A stretch of DNA of 64,000 bases from Poindextera sp035294785 (GCA_035294785.1 DATGKF010000140.1:19181-83180), one strand, 5' to 3'. Numbered from the stretch's first letter, positions 33,901 to 42,016 are shown. Made by a program: numbers and translations. The notes: generated by a model from the letters alone, not told the origin.

Positions 33901-34129
33901 TGCCGGCCATGGCGTCTTCGATCGGGCGGGTGATCTGGGTCTTGATCTCGGTCGGCGCGGCGCCGTTCTCGGTGACCACGACCAGCACCGCCGGGAAGAC
34001 GACGTTGGGAAACTGCTTGATCGGCAGCAGGTTGTAGGAGATCGCGCCGCCGATCACCGCCGCCAGGAACACCAGGGCGACCGGGATGGGGTTCTGAATG
34101 CCCCAGGTGGAGAGCCTCAGTCCGGCCAT
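30989..34129 (-). CDS. RND efflux pump permease (HAE1 family)
   Basis: 1046 residues from ATG 34129, the usual size for AcrB/MexB-type pumps. WGIQNPIPVALVFLAAV forms TM1, and the large periplasmic loops follow. GILVDDAIVEIENIQKR in TM4 has the Asp pair of the proton relay, and internal similarity of the two halves is visible (IMTSLAMIAGMLPTAFALG at the C-terminal side). It pumps lipophilic substrates across the envelope with the adaptor and outer membrane genes upstream. Its start overlaps the adaptor stop (TGATG), so the operon is translationally coupled. Confidence 0.92.
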   Translation of the reverse strand: MAGLRLSTWGIQNPIPVALVFLAAVIGGAISYNLLPIKQFPNVVFPAVLVVVTENGAAPTEIKTQITRPIEDAMAGIAGVHDIQSQIAQGSSTTEVQFELGEDLQKITDEVRQRVDQARVNLPREIDPPTVERLEIDSQPILTYAVSSPDMSASQLSWFVDDTVSRALQGANGVAQVSRVGGIDREINVIVDPDRMAAQGLTATALNNALAAANANIPGGRVDVGGREQTVRALGEAQTVESLRNLTIPTGAGRYVKLSDVADVGDGSGEPRGFARLNDRPVVGFQVLKTNDSSEVRTEDNVKAEMAKLQKAYPSVRFTEVFSTVDNTRASYEATLRTMFEGMALASLVVFLFLRDLRSTAIVAIAMPVSLVPTFLFMAIFHFSLNVVTLLALTLVIGILVDDAIVEIENIQKRVQAGARPYRASMEGADQIGLAVIATTSAIVVVFAPVSFMGSIPGQFFKEFGITVVVAVLFSLLVARLLTPLLAAYFLKPAANPHPRAPLPTFYRRILDWALSHRWIMSGIGALLVVTMMVILAVGLPTGVQPPANPDYMFIGLQGPPGATIADMQRIESETTALIKAHVPEAQQVFTQVGSVAGEGFGGGGAGAGLSSGTVTVVLDPNRARTVTEIEDAIRPYLRDVPDARVSIQGGGFGSAGVQIVLTSDDRAALDRAGEELQREMRTLRNLADPRPAQPPIGPEIAIRPLPDQAARLGVTVESLATIARVATLGDIDANVAKLTDGERRVPIRVRLPSAARTNIDAIRALQVPTASGATTPLSSVADVDFQAGPAVIERYGRRDELAIDADLTNGAQLGQGLSEVNHLPIMRHLPPGVEPAQLGQAQQFVELFSALGLAFFTGISMIYGVLVLLFRSFFKPWIIIFTLPLAVFGAAVALFITRESLSIPSLIGVLMLLGIAAKNSILLVEYAIEREREGMGQREALFEACRERARPIIMTSLAMIAGMLPTAFALGKGSEFRQPMAIAVIGGLISSTLLALVLVPVIYEILEDIEQWLVPKLARFATPREAQAPSPVDPTPTTITPRAAE

Positions 34130-35244
34130 CAGCGCTCAGCCGTCGTGGTGTCCTGGATCGGCCGCACGAGGTCGCCCGGCAGCACGAAGGCGGATGCGCC
34201 AAGCAGCACGCGCGAACCGGCCGGCGGGCCGGAGACGATCTCGACGAAGCCGCCTTCGTGCTCGCCCGTCTTGACCGGAACCTGGCGCACGCGGTTGTCG
34301 GCGCCGACGACCATCACCGACGCCCCGTCGGCGTCGTAGCGGATCGCCGCTTCCGGCACGGCGGCCGCGGTGCGCGTAAGGCCGGTGAAGCTGGCGCGGC
34401 CAAAGCCGCCCGGGCGCAGGTCGGTGCGCACCGGCAGGCGGATATGCACCTTGCCGAGCTTGGTGTTGGGATCGATGGACGGCTCGATCAGGCGGACCGA
34501 CCCCTGGATCGACGTCCCGTCCGGCAGCGTCACCTGGACCGCATCGCCCACGTGGATGCCGGCCATGTCGCCTTCGGCCACCTGTGCGTTCAGCTCGACC
34601 AGGCTGTCGCGCGCCAGCGTGAACATCGGGTTGGCTCCGCCCGAAGCGATGTCGCCCGGGCGGACGTTGCGGGTCAGCACCAGGCCGGCGACCGGGGCGC
34701 GGATGATCATGCGGCTGTCGCGGGTTTCGAGGTCGTGCAGCTGCGCCAACGAGGCGGCGAGGGCCGCGTGCGCACTCTTGGCGGCGAAGCGGCGCTGGTC
34801 GATCTGCTCCTTCGACAGCACGCCCTGCTTGTCGAGGCCTTCGACGTCGGCGGCCTGCTGGTCGGCTTGTTCGGCGGCGACGCGCTGTTGCGCGGCCTGA
34901 GCCCGCGCCTGCGCGATCTGCGCCCGCAGCAGCGTATCGTCGAGCTGCACCAGCGGCTGACCCTGGCCGACGGTCGCGTCGGGCTCGACGAACACCTTCA
35001 GCACGCGATAGCCGCCCAGCAGCTGCTCGGCGAACACCGAGGCCTCCTCGCGCGAGACGAGAATCCCGGAACTCTCGAGGCCGCCGGTCAGCGGCCGCAT
35101 GGCGATGGTCGCGACGCGGACGACGCGGGCGCCGGTCTGCTGGGCGCTTGGGGGCGCCGCCGCATGGCCGCCGTCGCAGGCCGCGAGCGGAAGACCCGCG
35201 GCCAGCATCAGGCCAAGCGATGCAGCCCGCGTCCAAACCCTCAT
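34129..35244 (-). CDS. RND efflux periplasmic adaptor (HlyD/AcrA family)
   Basis: 371 residues from ATG 35244, coupled to the outer membrane gene by ATGA. A lipoprotein signal ends LPLAAC. Then come a beta-barrel/lipoyl half (VGQGQPLVQLDDTLLRAQIAQ), a helical hairpin rich in Ala, Gln and Asp (~95-165), the second lipoyl half (IRAPVAGLVLTRNVRPGD near 180) and beta-barrel and membrane-proximal domains. It links pump and outer membrane channel in the periplasm. Confidence 0.9.
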   Translation of the reverse strand: MRVWTRAASLGLMLAAGLPLAACDGGHAAAPPSAQQTGARVVRVATIAMRPLTGGLESSGILVSREEASVFAEQLLGGYRVLKVFVEPDATVGQGQPLVQLDDTLLRAQIAQARAQAAQQRVAAEQADQQAADVEGLDKQGVLSKEQIDQRRFAAKSAHAALAASLAQLHDLETRDSRMIIRAPVAGLVLTRNVRPGDIASGGANPMFTLARDSLVELNAQVAEGDMAGIHVGDAVQVTLPDGTSIQGSVRLIEPSIDPNTKLGKVHIRLPVRTDLRPGGFGRASFTGLTRTAAAVPEAAIRYDADGASVMVVGADNRVRQVPVKTGEHEGGFVEIVSGPPAGSRVLLGASAFVLPGDLVRPIQDTTTAER

Positions 35245-36698
35245 CGACTGGCGCGCTCCCCGGCCGGCGCCGACGGATCCCAGCCGCCGCCTAGCGCCTT
35301 GAACGTCTGCACCGAGCGCCGCAGCGCCTGCACCTGCGCGCCGGTCAGCGCCGTGCGCGCGGTCCGCCAGGTGCGCTCGGCGGTGAGCACCGAGGTCAGG
35401 TCGTCGATGCCGGCGCCGTAGCGCAGGCGGGCGGCGTCGTAGGCGCGGCGCGCCTCGGCCTCGCCGTCGGTCAGCAGCTTCACGCGTTTCTCGTCCGACG
35501 AGAGTTCGACAAGAGCGTTCTCCGATTCGCCATAGGCCGTCTGCACGGCCTTTTCATAGGCGATCACGGCCTCGTCCGCGCGCGCCCCCTGCACCCTGAT
35601 TTCGGACTTCAGGCGCGGCAGATCAAGGATCGGCTGGGCGACGCCGACGCCGATCGACCAAGCGTCGGAGACGATGTTGGTCCCGAACTCGGGCGTCGAG
35701 GTGATGCCGACGCCGGGCAGCAGCGTGAACTTCGGAAACAGCGCCAGCTCGTTCAGCTTCAGCTGGCCGGTCGCCGAGCGCAGATTGGCCGAAGCCTCGC
35801 GCACGTCGGGCCGTCGCGCGAGCAGCTCGCCCGGCACCGTGGCGGGCACCGCCGGGGGCGCCCCGGCTTGCGGCGCCGCCGGCAGGCTGGCCAGCGGATC
35901 GACGCCGCGCCCGACCAGCACCAGCAGCGTGCGACGCGCCGCGTGCAGCTGCGCGCCCAGGTCTGAGACCTCGGCCTCGGTCTGAGCGAGTTCGGAGGCG
36001 GCCTGGTCGGCGTCGGCGGCCGCGCCCAGTCCGTGATCGGCCTTCACCCGCGCCACGCGGGCGAGTTCGCGCTGGATGCGGTCGGCTTCCTTGGCGTCCT
36101 CGAGCTGGATGGCCAGCCCGCGCGCCTGGAACAGCTGGTCGGCGACGTTGGCCGCCAGGCTCGTGCGCGTCGCCTCGTAGTCGAAGCGGGCGGCGGCCAG
36201 GTCGGCGTTGGCCTTGCGCCGTGCGGCGGCGCGGCGGCCAAAGAGGTCGATCTCCCAGCTCACGTCGAAGTTGGCGGCTTCCTGGTTCACCGAGCCGTTG
36301 TTGGTGAGGGGGATGGTCTGGACGCCGCCGCCGGGCAGCGGGAAGGCGATCGACGGCGCGGTCCCCAGCGTCTTGGTCGTGGTCTCGGTCGCCGAGCCCT
36401 GCAGGGCGCCTTGCGGGTTGTAGGCGTCGAGCGCCTCGGAGCGGATGGCGTTGGCCTCATCGAGCCGCGCGCGGGCGGAGCGGGCGTCCGGCGCGCTCTG
36501 CAGCGCCTCGTCGACCAGGGCGGTGAGCTGCGGGTCGTCGTAGGCCGCCCACCAGCGCTCCATCGAGACGCCAGGCTGCGTCACATCGGTCGGCGCCTCG
36601 AACGCGGCGGGCGTGTGGGTGTCGGGCGTCGGCACGCGCGGGAACGTGCAGGCGGCCAGCACCAGCGGCGAGATGAGCAGAAGGGCGCGAAGGCGCAT
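35241..36698 (-). CDS. Efflux outer membrane lipoprotein (NodT/OprM family)
   Basis: 485 residues from ATG 36698; a TTG ten codons earlier is possible. A signal ends with VLAAC (lipobox), then WWAAYDDPQLTALVDEALQSAPDARSA-type repeats of the TolC superfamily, with two structural repeats (NPQGALQGSATETTTK region and NELALFPKFTLLPGVGI region). It forms the trimeric outer membrane channel. It is the first gene of the operon (channel, adaptor, pump), an order seen in many alphaproteobacterial efflux loci. No regulator is adjacent. Confidence 0.9.
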   Translation of the reverse strand: MRLRALLLISPLVLAACTFPRVPTPDTHTPAAFEAPTDVTQPGVSMERWWAAYDDPQLTALVDEALQSAPDARSARARLDEANAIRSEALDAYNPQGALQGSATETTTKTLGTAPSIAFPLPGGGVQTIPLTNNGSVNQEAANFDVSWEIDLFGRRAAARRKANADLAAARFDYEATRTSLAANVADQLFQARGLAIQLEDAKEADRIQRELARVARVKADHGLGAAADADQAASELAQTEAEVSDLGAQLHAARRTLLVLVGRGVDPLASLPAAPQAGAPPAVPATVPGELLARRPDVREASANLRSATGQLKLNELALFPKFTLLPGVGITSTPEFGTNIVSDAWSIGVGVAQPILDLPRLKSEIRVQGARADEAVIAYEKAVQTAYGESENALVELSSDEKRVKLLTDGEAEARRAYDAARLRYGAGIDDLTSVLTAERTWRTARTALTGAQVQALRRSVQTFKALGGGWDPSAPAGERASR

Positions 36699-36770
36699 CG
36701 AAAAATGCTCGTCAATTCGAATGTTCAAGGCGCGGACGATCCGACCAACGTCCTTGCCCGAATCCCGCGT

Positions 36771-36789
36771 CCGGCTTGGACCTAGCCGG
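36771..36789 (-). promoter_or_regulatory. Palindrome upstream of the efflux operon, possible operator
   Basis: CCGGCTTGGACCTAGCCGG is a 19-bp palindrome with a mismatch at one symmetric pair and the centre. It lies 73-91 bp upstream of the outer membrane gene start (36698), in the 224-bp divergent gap to the DUF72 gene. It could bind a regulator of the efflux operon; the binder is unknown. Confidence 0.35.
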
Positions 36790-36922
36790 CCTGGACCCGA
36801 TTATCCCGTTAAGAATGAGTCATGCGAACATTAGGAGCGATAAGTCTTTACGCCCCGTCTATGCGCCCCTTTGACCCGCGAACGCCCCCCAGTCTAGGCT
36901 CGCCGCCAGCGAAGGTGAACCC

Positions 36923-37726
36923 ATGACCCAGCGCGGCTCGATCCGCATCGGCGTCGGCGGCTGGACGTTCCCGCCCTGGCGCGGCGTCTTCTACCCCGAC
37001 GATCTCGCCCAGAAGAACGAGCTCGCCTACATGAGCCGCCGCCTGACGGCGATCGAGATCAACGCAACCTACTATGGCTCGCAAAAGCCGGCCAGTTACC
37101 GGAAATGGGCCAGCGAGACGCCGGACGGATTCGTCTTCACCCTGAAGGGATCGAGGTTCGCCACCAACCGCCGCGTGCTGGCCGAGGCCGGCGAGTCCGT
37201 CCAGTACTTCTTCCGCCAGGGGATGACCGAGTTGGGCGACAAGCTCGGGCCGATCCTGTGGCAATTCGCCCCGACCAAGAAGTTCGACGCCGCCGATTTC
37301 GAGGCTTTCCTCGAGCTGCTGCCGAAGACCGTCGACGGCCGCGCCATCCGCCACTGCGTCGAGGTGCGGAACGACAGCTTCCGGGCGCCCGAGTTCGCGG
37401 CTCTGCTGCGCAAGCACGGCGTGCCGGTGGTGTTCGCCGACCACGAGAAGTACCCGGCGCTGGCCGACGTCGCCGGAGACTTCGTCTACGCGCGGCTGCA
37501 GACCGGGACGGACGACTGCGAGACGGCCTACCCGCCGGCCGCGCTCGATGCATGGGCGGGGCGGCTGAAGACCTGGGCCGAGGGTGGCCGCCCCGACGAC
37601 CTCGCCTGCGCCGATCCCGAGGCCGGGCCCGACGGGACGCCGCGCGAGGTGTTCGCCTTCATCATTCACGAGGGCAAGGTGCGCGCCCCGCACGGCGCGA
37701 TGGCGCTCATCGAGCGGCTCGGATGA
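36923..37726 (+). CDS. DUF72 family protein
   Basis: 267 residues from ATG 36923. DUF72 hallmarks are RIGVGGWTFPPWRGVFYP at residues ~6-23, AIEINATYYGSQKPASYRKWA near 43, FVFTLKGSRFATNRR near 68, and PILWQFAPTKKFD near 110. The family folds as a TIM barrel with an unknown, possibly DNA- or sugar-related, hydrolase role. Probably monocistronic; divergent from the RND operon. Confidence 0.86.
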   Translation: MTQRGSIRIGVGGWTFPPWRGVFYPDDLAQKNELAYMSRRLTAIEINATYYGSQKPASYRKWASETPDGFVFTLKGSRFATNRRVLAEAGESVQYFFRQGMTELGDKLGPILWQFAPTKKFDAADFEAFLELLPKTVDGRAIRHCVEVRNDSFRAPEFAALLRKHGVPVVFADHEKYPALADVAGDFVYARLQTGTDDCETAYPPAALDAWAGRLKTWAEGGRPDDLACADPEAGPDGTPREVFAFIIHEGKVRAPHGAMALIERLG

Positions 37727-37760
37727 GAGAAAACCACCGTAATATCCGTCGCTTACATGG

Positions 37761-37799
37761 TTAGCGAAAGGTTAACCCGCATGGTTAGCGAGAGCTTAA
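37761..37799 (+). promoter_or_regulatory. Two tandem CtrA-box-like sites before the Cys-rich exported gene
   Basis: TTAGCGAAAGGTTAA (37761-37775) and TTAGCGAGAGCTTAA (37785-37799) are both TTAR-N7-TTAA sites. They belong to two tandem 24-bp units (37756-37779 and 37780-37803) that match in 21 of 24 positions. The second site ends 14 bases before the ATG at 37813, so bound protein would cover the promoter or leader. Confidence 0.5.
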
Positions 37800-37812
37800 C
37801 CGGCGCGCGGTC

Positions 37813-38169
37813 ATGTTCGCCAGCATGCGTCTCGCCGCCGCCCTCGCCTTCGCCGTCCTCTCGATCCCGCTGATCGCCGCCGCGCCGGACGCGCCGGTCC
37901 ACAAGGCGAAGACCACGATCCCGCAGAGCGCGCCGGCGGGTTTGCGCGGCGCGGCGCCGATCCGCGGCGCCCAGCTGCCCGCGCCGGCCCCGCTCGCGGC
38001 GCTTCCGCCGGCGATCGCGACCACGGCGACGGCCAGCACCGCGGAAACCGATCCCGGCCAGTGCCGCGCCGCCTGCGCGCGCCCCTACTACTTCTGCCTC
38101 GCCGGCGGCGCGCCGGAGTCCTGCCCCGAGGCCTGGAGCCGCTGCGTGTCGGGCTGCGACGGGCCCTGA
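37813..38169 (+). CDS. Small Cys-rich exported protein
   Basis: 118 residues from ATG 37813 (MRL at 37825 is the alternative). Signal peptide to about IAAA-P, then a Pro/Ala-rich low-complexity middle (about 25-80), then a compact C-terminus with six cysteines in the last ~37 residues (GQCRAACARPYYFC ... SCPEAWSRCVSGC), which would allow three disulfides in the periplasm. I do not recognise a family. No clear ribosome-binding site. Its promoter has two tandem CtrA-box-like motifs, suggesting cell-cycle expression of an envelope or secreted protein. Confidence 0.6.
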   Translation: MFASMRLAAALAFAVLSIPLIAAAPDAPVHKAKTTIPQSAPAGLRGAAPIRGAQLPAPAPLAALPPAIATTATASTAETDPGQCRAACARPYYFCLAGGAPESCPEAWSRCVSGCDGP

Positions 38170-38233
38170 AGGCCGCGCCGGCGCCGGATACGGCGTGGCT
38201 GATTTCGCCCCCGAGTCCTGCTAGGAACAGGGG

Positions 38234-38866
38234 GTGAGCGACACCGACCTCTTGAATCCCGGCCAGGCCGGCAAGCGCGAACTGACCAAGGCGGCCAACC
38301 GCCAGGCCATCCTCGACGCCGCACGGCAGGTGTTCGCCGAGCTCGGGTTCGAGATGGCCAGCGTGCGCGACATCATCCGCCGCACCAACCTCTCGGTCGG
38401 CGCCTTCTACAACTACTACCGCTCGAAGGAGGAGGTTTACGAGGCCCTCTCCGACGACGGCGCGCGCCGCTTCCGTCCGATCCTGCAGGCGGAGTTCGAG
38501 AGGGCGACCGACTTCGCCGGCTTCATCCGCGGCGCCATCGAGGCCTACTACGCCTTCATCGTGGACGAGCAGGCGATGGCCGACGCGCGCATGCCGAACG
38601 CCCAAACCCATCCGCACGTTCGCATCGAGACGCCGGAGATGAAGGCGGTGTTCGAACAGGTGAAGTGGTCGGTGTCGCAGGTGCTGGAGCGCGAGCGTGG
38701 CCCGCACGTCGACGTCGACTATCTGGCCGCCGCCTGCATCGCCATCGCCCGCGAGGTGGGCGAGCTGATGCTGGAGCGCCGGCCGATCGACGCCAGAGCC
38801 GCGGCGGACTTCGCCGTGCAGATGATTCTCGGCGGCCTGCCCGCCCTGCCGCGCCTGAAGGCCTGA
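38234..38866 (+). CDS. TetR family transcriptional regulator
   Basis: 210 residues from GTG 38234 behind AGGAAC. TetR-type HTH: RQAILDAARQVFAELGFEMAS, VRDIIRRTNLSVGAFYNYY and RSKEEVYEAL cover residues ~18-66. The ligand-binding domain follows. The esterase gene begins ten bases downstream, so the regulator probably controls its own operon of esterase and quinone oxidoreductase. Confidence 0.88.
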   Translation: MSDTDLLNPGQAGKRELTKAANRQAILDAARQVFAELGFEMASVRDIIRRTNLSVGAFYNYYRSKEEVYEALSDDGARRFRPILQAEFERATDFAGFIRGAIEAYYAFIVDEQAMADARMPNAQTHPHVRIETPEMKAVFEQVKWSVSQVLERERGPHVDVDYLAAACIAIAREVGELMLERRPIDARAAADFAVQMILGGLPALPRLKA

Positions 38867-38876
38867 GGCGTCGGCC

Positions 38877-39926
38877 ATGGCCGCCGATGTCGGCTTCCAG
38901 AAGCTCACGCTGCGCACGCTGCTCTCGTTGCCGACGCCGATCCTGCGCGCGCTTTCGGGCGGCGGGGTGGTGTTCCAGGGCGGCCGCACGCTGGAGCCGC
39001 GCTTCCAGTATCTGGCCAACGCCGCGCGCGGCGCCCCGCCACCCATGGCGCTGACGCCGGAGCTGATGCGGGCGGCGACCACCGAGCAGATCGCCCTCGT
39101 CACCGGCGCGCCCGAGCCGGGGGTGAAGACCGAGAGCCACATCATCGACGGGCCGAACGGCCAGATTCCCATGCGCGCCTATCGCCCGAGCGGGCAGGAC
39201 GGAACGGCGCCGGTGCTGGTCTTCGCCCACTTTGGCGGCGGCGTGATCGGGGACCTGGAAACCGCAGACACCTTCTGCTCGATCCTGGCGCGGATCGCCC
39301 ACTGCGCCGTCGTCTCGGTCGACTATCGCCTGGCGCCGGAACACCGTTTCCCCGCGGGGCTGGACGACGTGGCCGCCGCCTACCGCTACGTGCGCGACCA
39401 TGCGAGCCAGTTTGGCGCGCCCGCCGGCCACGTGGCGATCGGCGGCGACTCCATCGGCGGCAACTTCGCCGCCGTCATCTGCCAGGACTTAAAGCGCGCC
39501 GGCGAACCGCAGCCGGTGCTGCAGCTGCTGATCTACCCGGCCGTCGACCTCGCCAGCGAGGCGCCGTCGATGACCACCTACGCCGGCGCCTATCCGCTCT
39601 CGCGGGCGACGATGGAGTGGTTCGCCGCTCACTACCTCGGGCCCGACGGCGACCCCAAGGATCCCCGCGCCTCGCCGCTTTGCGCCGCCGCGGTCGACGC
39701 CCTCGCGCCGGCCATCGTGGTGACCGCCGGGTTCGACCCGCTCGTCGACCAGGGCGAGGCCTACGCCCGGCGCCTGCGCGACGCCGGCGTGCACGTCGTC
39801 TATCGCTGCTACGATGGGCTGCCGCACGCGTTCACCGCCTTCACCGGCGCGGCGCCGGCCGCCGACATCGCCTGTCGCGAGATCGCCGGCCTCGTTCGTG
39901 AAGGCTTCGAAGGACGGATTCCCTGA
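38877..39926 (+). CDS. Alpha/beta hydrolase, hormone-sensitive-lipase type esterase
   Basis: 349 residues from ATG 38877. HSL/acetyl-hydrolase family: oxyanion motif FAHFGGGVIGDLE (HGGG variant with Phe, near residue 115), SVDYRLAPEHRFPAGLDDV near 145, nucleophile GDSIGGNFAA near 191, Asp in TAGFDPLVDQG and His in GLPHAFTAF. No signal peptide. It hydrolyses short-chain esters or lactones. Likely under control of the TetR gene directly upstream, and two bases before the quinone oxidoreductase. Confidence 0.85.
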   Translation: MAADVGFQKLTLRTLLSLPTPILRALSGGGVVFQGGRTLEPRFQYLANAARGAPPPMALTPELMRAATTEQIALVTGAPEPGVKTESHIIDGPNGQIPMRAYRPSGQDGTAPVLVFAHFGGGVIGDLETADTFCSILARIAHCAVVSVDYRLAPEHRFPAGLDDVAAAYRYVRDHASQFGAPAGHVAIGGDSIGGNFAAVICQDLKRAGEPQPVLQLLIYPAVDLASEAPSMTTYAGAYPLSRATMEWFAAHYLGPDGDPKDPRASPLCAAAVDALAPAIVVTAGFDPLVDQGEAYARRLRDAGVHVVYRCYDGLPHAFTAFTGAAPAADIACREIAGLVREGFEGRIP

Positions 39927-39928
39927 CC

Positions 39929-40912
39929 ATGCGCGCGGTTGTCGTCGAGAAGCTCGCCCCGAACTACGAAGGCGTCGTGCTCAAGGAGCTGGAGACGCCC
40001 CGGCCCGGCCCCGGCGAGGCGCTGGTCAAGGTCAAGGCGGCGGCGGTCAACTTCCCCGACCTCCTGCAGACTCGAGGCGAATACCAGCACAAGCCGCCGC
40101 TGCCCTTCATCCCGGGCCTGGAGATGTCCGGCGAGATCGCCGAGATCGGCGAGGGCGTCGATCGCTGGAAGGTCGGCGATGCGGTCGTCGGCGGCGCCCG
40201 CATCGGCGGCTTCTCGGACTATGCGCTGACGCACGCGCTGGCGCTCCGGCCAAAGCCGGCGCGGCTCTCCTTCTCCGAGGCCGCGGCCTATGGCGCGGCC
40301 TACCTGACCGCCTACGTCTCGCTGGTGCGCCGGGCGGAGATCCAGCCGGGCGAATGGCTGCTGGTGCACGGCGCCGCCGGCGGCGTCGGCCTCGCCGCCG
40401 TCGACCTCGGCAAGCTCCTGGGCGCGCGCGTGATCGCCGCCTCCGCCTCCGACGACAAGCTGGCGGTGGTGCAGCGCGAATATGCGCCCGACGCGGTGGT
40501 CAACGTCACCGGCGGCTTCCGCGACCGCGTGAAGGAAATCACAGACGGCCACGCGGCGGACGTCATCTACGACCCGGTCGGCGGCGACGTGTTCGACGAG
40601 AGCGTGCGCTGCATCGCCTTCAACGGCCGTCTCCTGATCGTGGGCTTCACGTCGGGGCGCATCCCGACGGTCTCGGTCAACATGCCGCTGATCAAGGGCT
40701 TCTCGGTCATGGGCGTGCGCGCCGGCGAATACGGCCGCCAGTTCCCCGAGAAGGGCCGCGAGAACGCCAAGGCCGTCTGGGACCTGGCCAACGAGGGCAA
40801 GATCCGGCCGCGCGTCCACGCCGAACTGCCGCTGGCCGCCTGGCGCGACGCCTTCGACCTCCTCGCCGACCGCAAGGTCATCGGCAAGGCGGTCATCTGT
40901 CCGGAGCTTTGA
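39929..40912 (+). CDS. NADPH:quinone oxidoreductase family protein (MDR)
   Basis: 327 residues from ATG 39929. Zinc-free MDR: GEALVKVKAAAVNFPDLLQTRG near residue 30, PGLEMSGEIAEIGEGV near 64, and LVHGAAGGVGLAAVDLGK Rossmann loop near 148. No catalytic Cys/His zinc ligands are seen. It reduces quinones or enones with NADPH. Its spacing of two bases from the esterase gene indicates one operon. Confidence 0.85.
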   Translation: MRAVVVEKLAPNYEGVVLKELETPRPGPGEALVKVKAAAVNFPDLLQTRGEYQHKPPLPFIPGLEMSGEIAEIGEGVDRWKVGDAVVGGARIGGFSDYALTHALALRPKPARLSFSEAAAYGAAYLTAYVSLVRRAEIQPGEWLLVHGAAGGVGLAAVDLGKLLGARVIAASASDDKLAVVQREYAPDAVVNVTGGFRDRVKEITDGHAADVIYDPVGGDVFDESVRCIAFNGRLLIVGFTSGRIPTVSVNMPLIKGFSVMGVRAGEYGRQFPEKGRENAKAVWDLANEGKIRPRVHAELPLAAWRDAFDLLADRKVIGKAVICPEL

Positions 40913-40929
40913 GCGAAAGAGGCTGAGTG

Positions 40930-41937
40930 ATGCACGCGTCGACCATCGACGACTTCCGCCACGAGCACGTCTTTCTGGGCGCGGCCCATGAGCGGAACGA
41001 GCGCAAGACGTGGGCGGTGATCGCGCTCTGCGGGACGATGATGGCGGCCGAGATCGGCGGCGGGGCGCTGTTCGGCTCCATGGCGCTCGTCGCCGACGGG
41101 CTGCACATGTCGACCCACGCCGGCGCGCTGCTGATCGCGGCTCTGGCCTACACCTACGCGCGCCGCCACGCCCGCGACGAGCGCTTCAGCTTCGGCACCG
41201 GCAAGCTCGGCGAACTCGCCGCCTTCGCCAGCGCCATCGTGCTGGCGATGATCGCCCTGCTGATCGGCTACGAGAGTATCATGCGCCTGATCCACCCGGT
41301 GCACATCGCCTTCATCCAGGCGATCCCGATCGCCGTGGTGGGCCTCGGCGTGAACCTCGCCAGCGCCTGGCTGCTGCGCGACGACCACGATCACCTGCCT
41401 GGCCACACGCACGGCGCCCACGATCACGACCACCACGACCATCCCCATGAGCACGACCACGACCACCACGATCATGATCACGACCACGGCCGCGCCCACC
41501 ATCGCGACCTGAACCTCCGCGCCGCCTACGTGCACGTGATGGCCGACGCGGCCGTCTCGGTGCTGGCCATCGTCGGGCTGAGCGCCGGCCTCCTGCTCGG
41601 CTGGGTGTTCATGGACGCTGTGATGGGCATCGTCGGCGCGCTCGTCATCGCCAACTGGTCGTTCGGTTTGATCCGCGCCGCCGGCGCGGTGCTGCTCGAC
41701 ATGCAGCCCGACCACGCGCTGGCCCACGCCATCGAGCACCGGCTGGAGGACGGTTCGGACCGCGTCGCCGACCTGCACCTCTGGCGCGTCGGCCCAGGGC
41801 ACAACGCCGCGGTGGTCAGCCTGGTCACCGACGCGCCGCAAGCCCCAGCCGCCTACAAGGCCAAGCTCGCCGGCCTCTCCGGCCTCAGCCACGTCACCGT
41901 TGAAGTCCACCCCTGCCCGGGCGCGCACGCGGCTTGA
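40930..41937 (+). CDS. Cation diffusion facilitator, DmeF-like (Co/Ni or Zn export)
   Basis: 335 residues from ATG 40930; a GTG directly before it is possible. The CDF fold has six TM segments. TM2 has the metal site GLHMSTHAG (His-x3-His, DmeF-like rather than the usual His-x3-Asp), and TM5 has VHVMADAAVSV with His-x3-Asp. A long His/Asp-rich cytoplasmic loop, about residues 155-195, has over 20 His. It exports divalent metal from cytoplasm to periplasm by proton exchange; Co or Ni is favoured by the TM2 motif, Zn is possible. The first residues HASTIDDFRHEHVFLG are also typical of DmeF. It ends 79 bp before rpmH. Confidence 0.85.
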   Translation: MHASTIDDFRHEHVFLGAAHERNERKTWAVIALCGTMMAAEIGGGALFGSMALVADGLHMSTHAGALLIAALAYTYARRHARDERFSFGTGKLGELAAFASAIVLAMIALLIGYESIMRLIHPVHIAFIQAIPIAVVGLGVNLASAWLLRDDHDHLPGHTHGAHDHDHHDHPHEHDHDHHDHDHDHGRAHHRDLNLRAAYVHVMADAAVSVLAIVGLSAGLLLGWVFMDAVMGIVGALVIANWSFGLIRAAGAVLLDMQPDHALAHAIEHRLEDGSDRVADLHLWRVGPGHNAAVVSLVTDAPQAPAAYKAKLAGLSGLSHVTVEVHPCPGAHAA

Positions 41938-41951
41938 ATCCGGCGGCGCGA

Positions 41952-41980
41952 TTGACTTCGCCGGCCCGCTCGCCTATCCA
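41952..41980 (+). promoter_or_regulatory. Sigma-70-type promoter of rpmH
   Basis: TTGACT at 41952-41957 and TATCCA at 41975-41980 with 17-base spacing lie 36 bp upstream of the rpmH GTG. Spacing and -35 are near consensus; the -10 has TAT and A-rich downstream bases. It would drive the rpmH-rnpA-yidC-engB block. Confidence 0.6.
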
Positions 41981-42016
41981 GCGCGGCTCTTTTTCGACCA
42001 CACCGGACAGCCACCC

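Noticed and set aside
32579..34339. 586-codon plus-strand frame opposite the RND pump
   Set aside because: Shadow of the pump gene; His/Arg/Asp-rich translation with no domain.
41400..41500. Repeated CAC/GAC units, CRISPR- or microsatellite-like
   Set aside because: They encode the His/Asp-rich loop of the CDF exporter in frame; no spacer-repeat structure.
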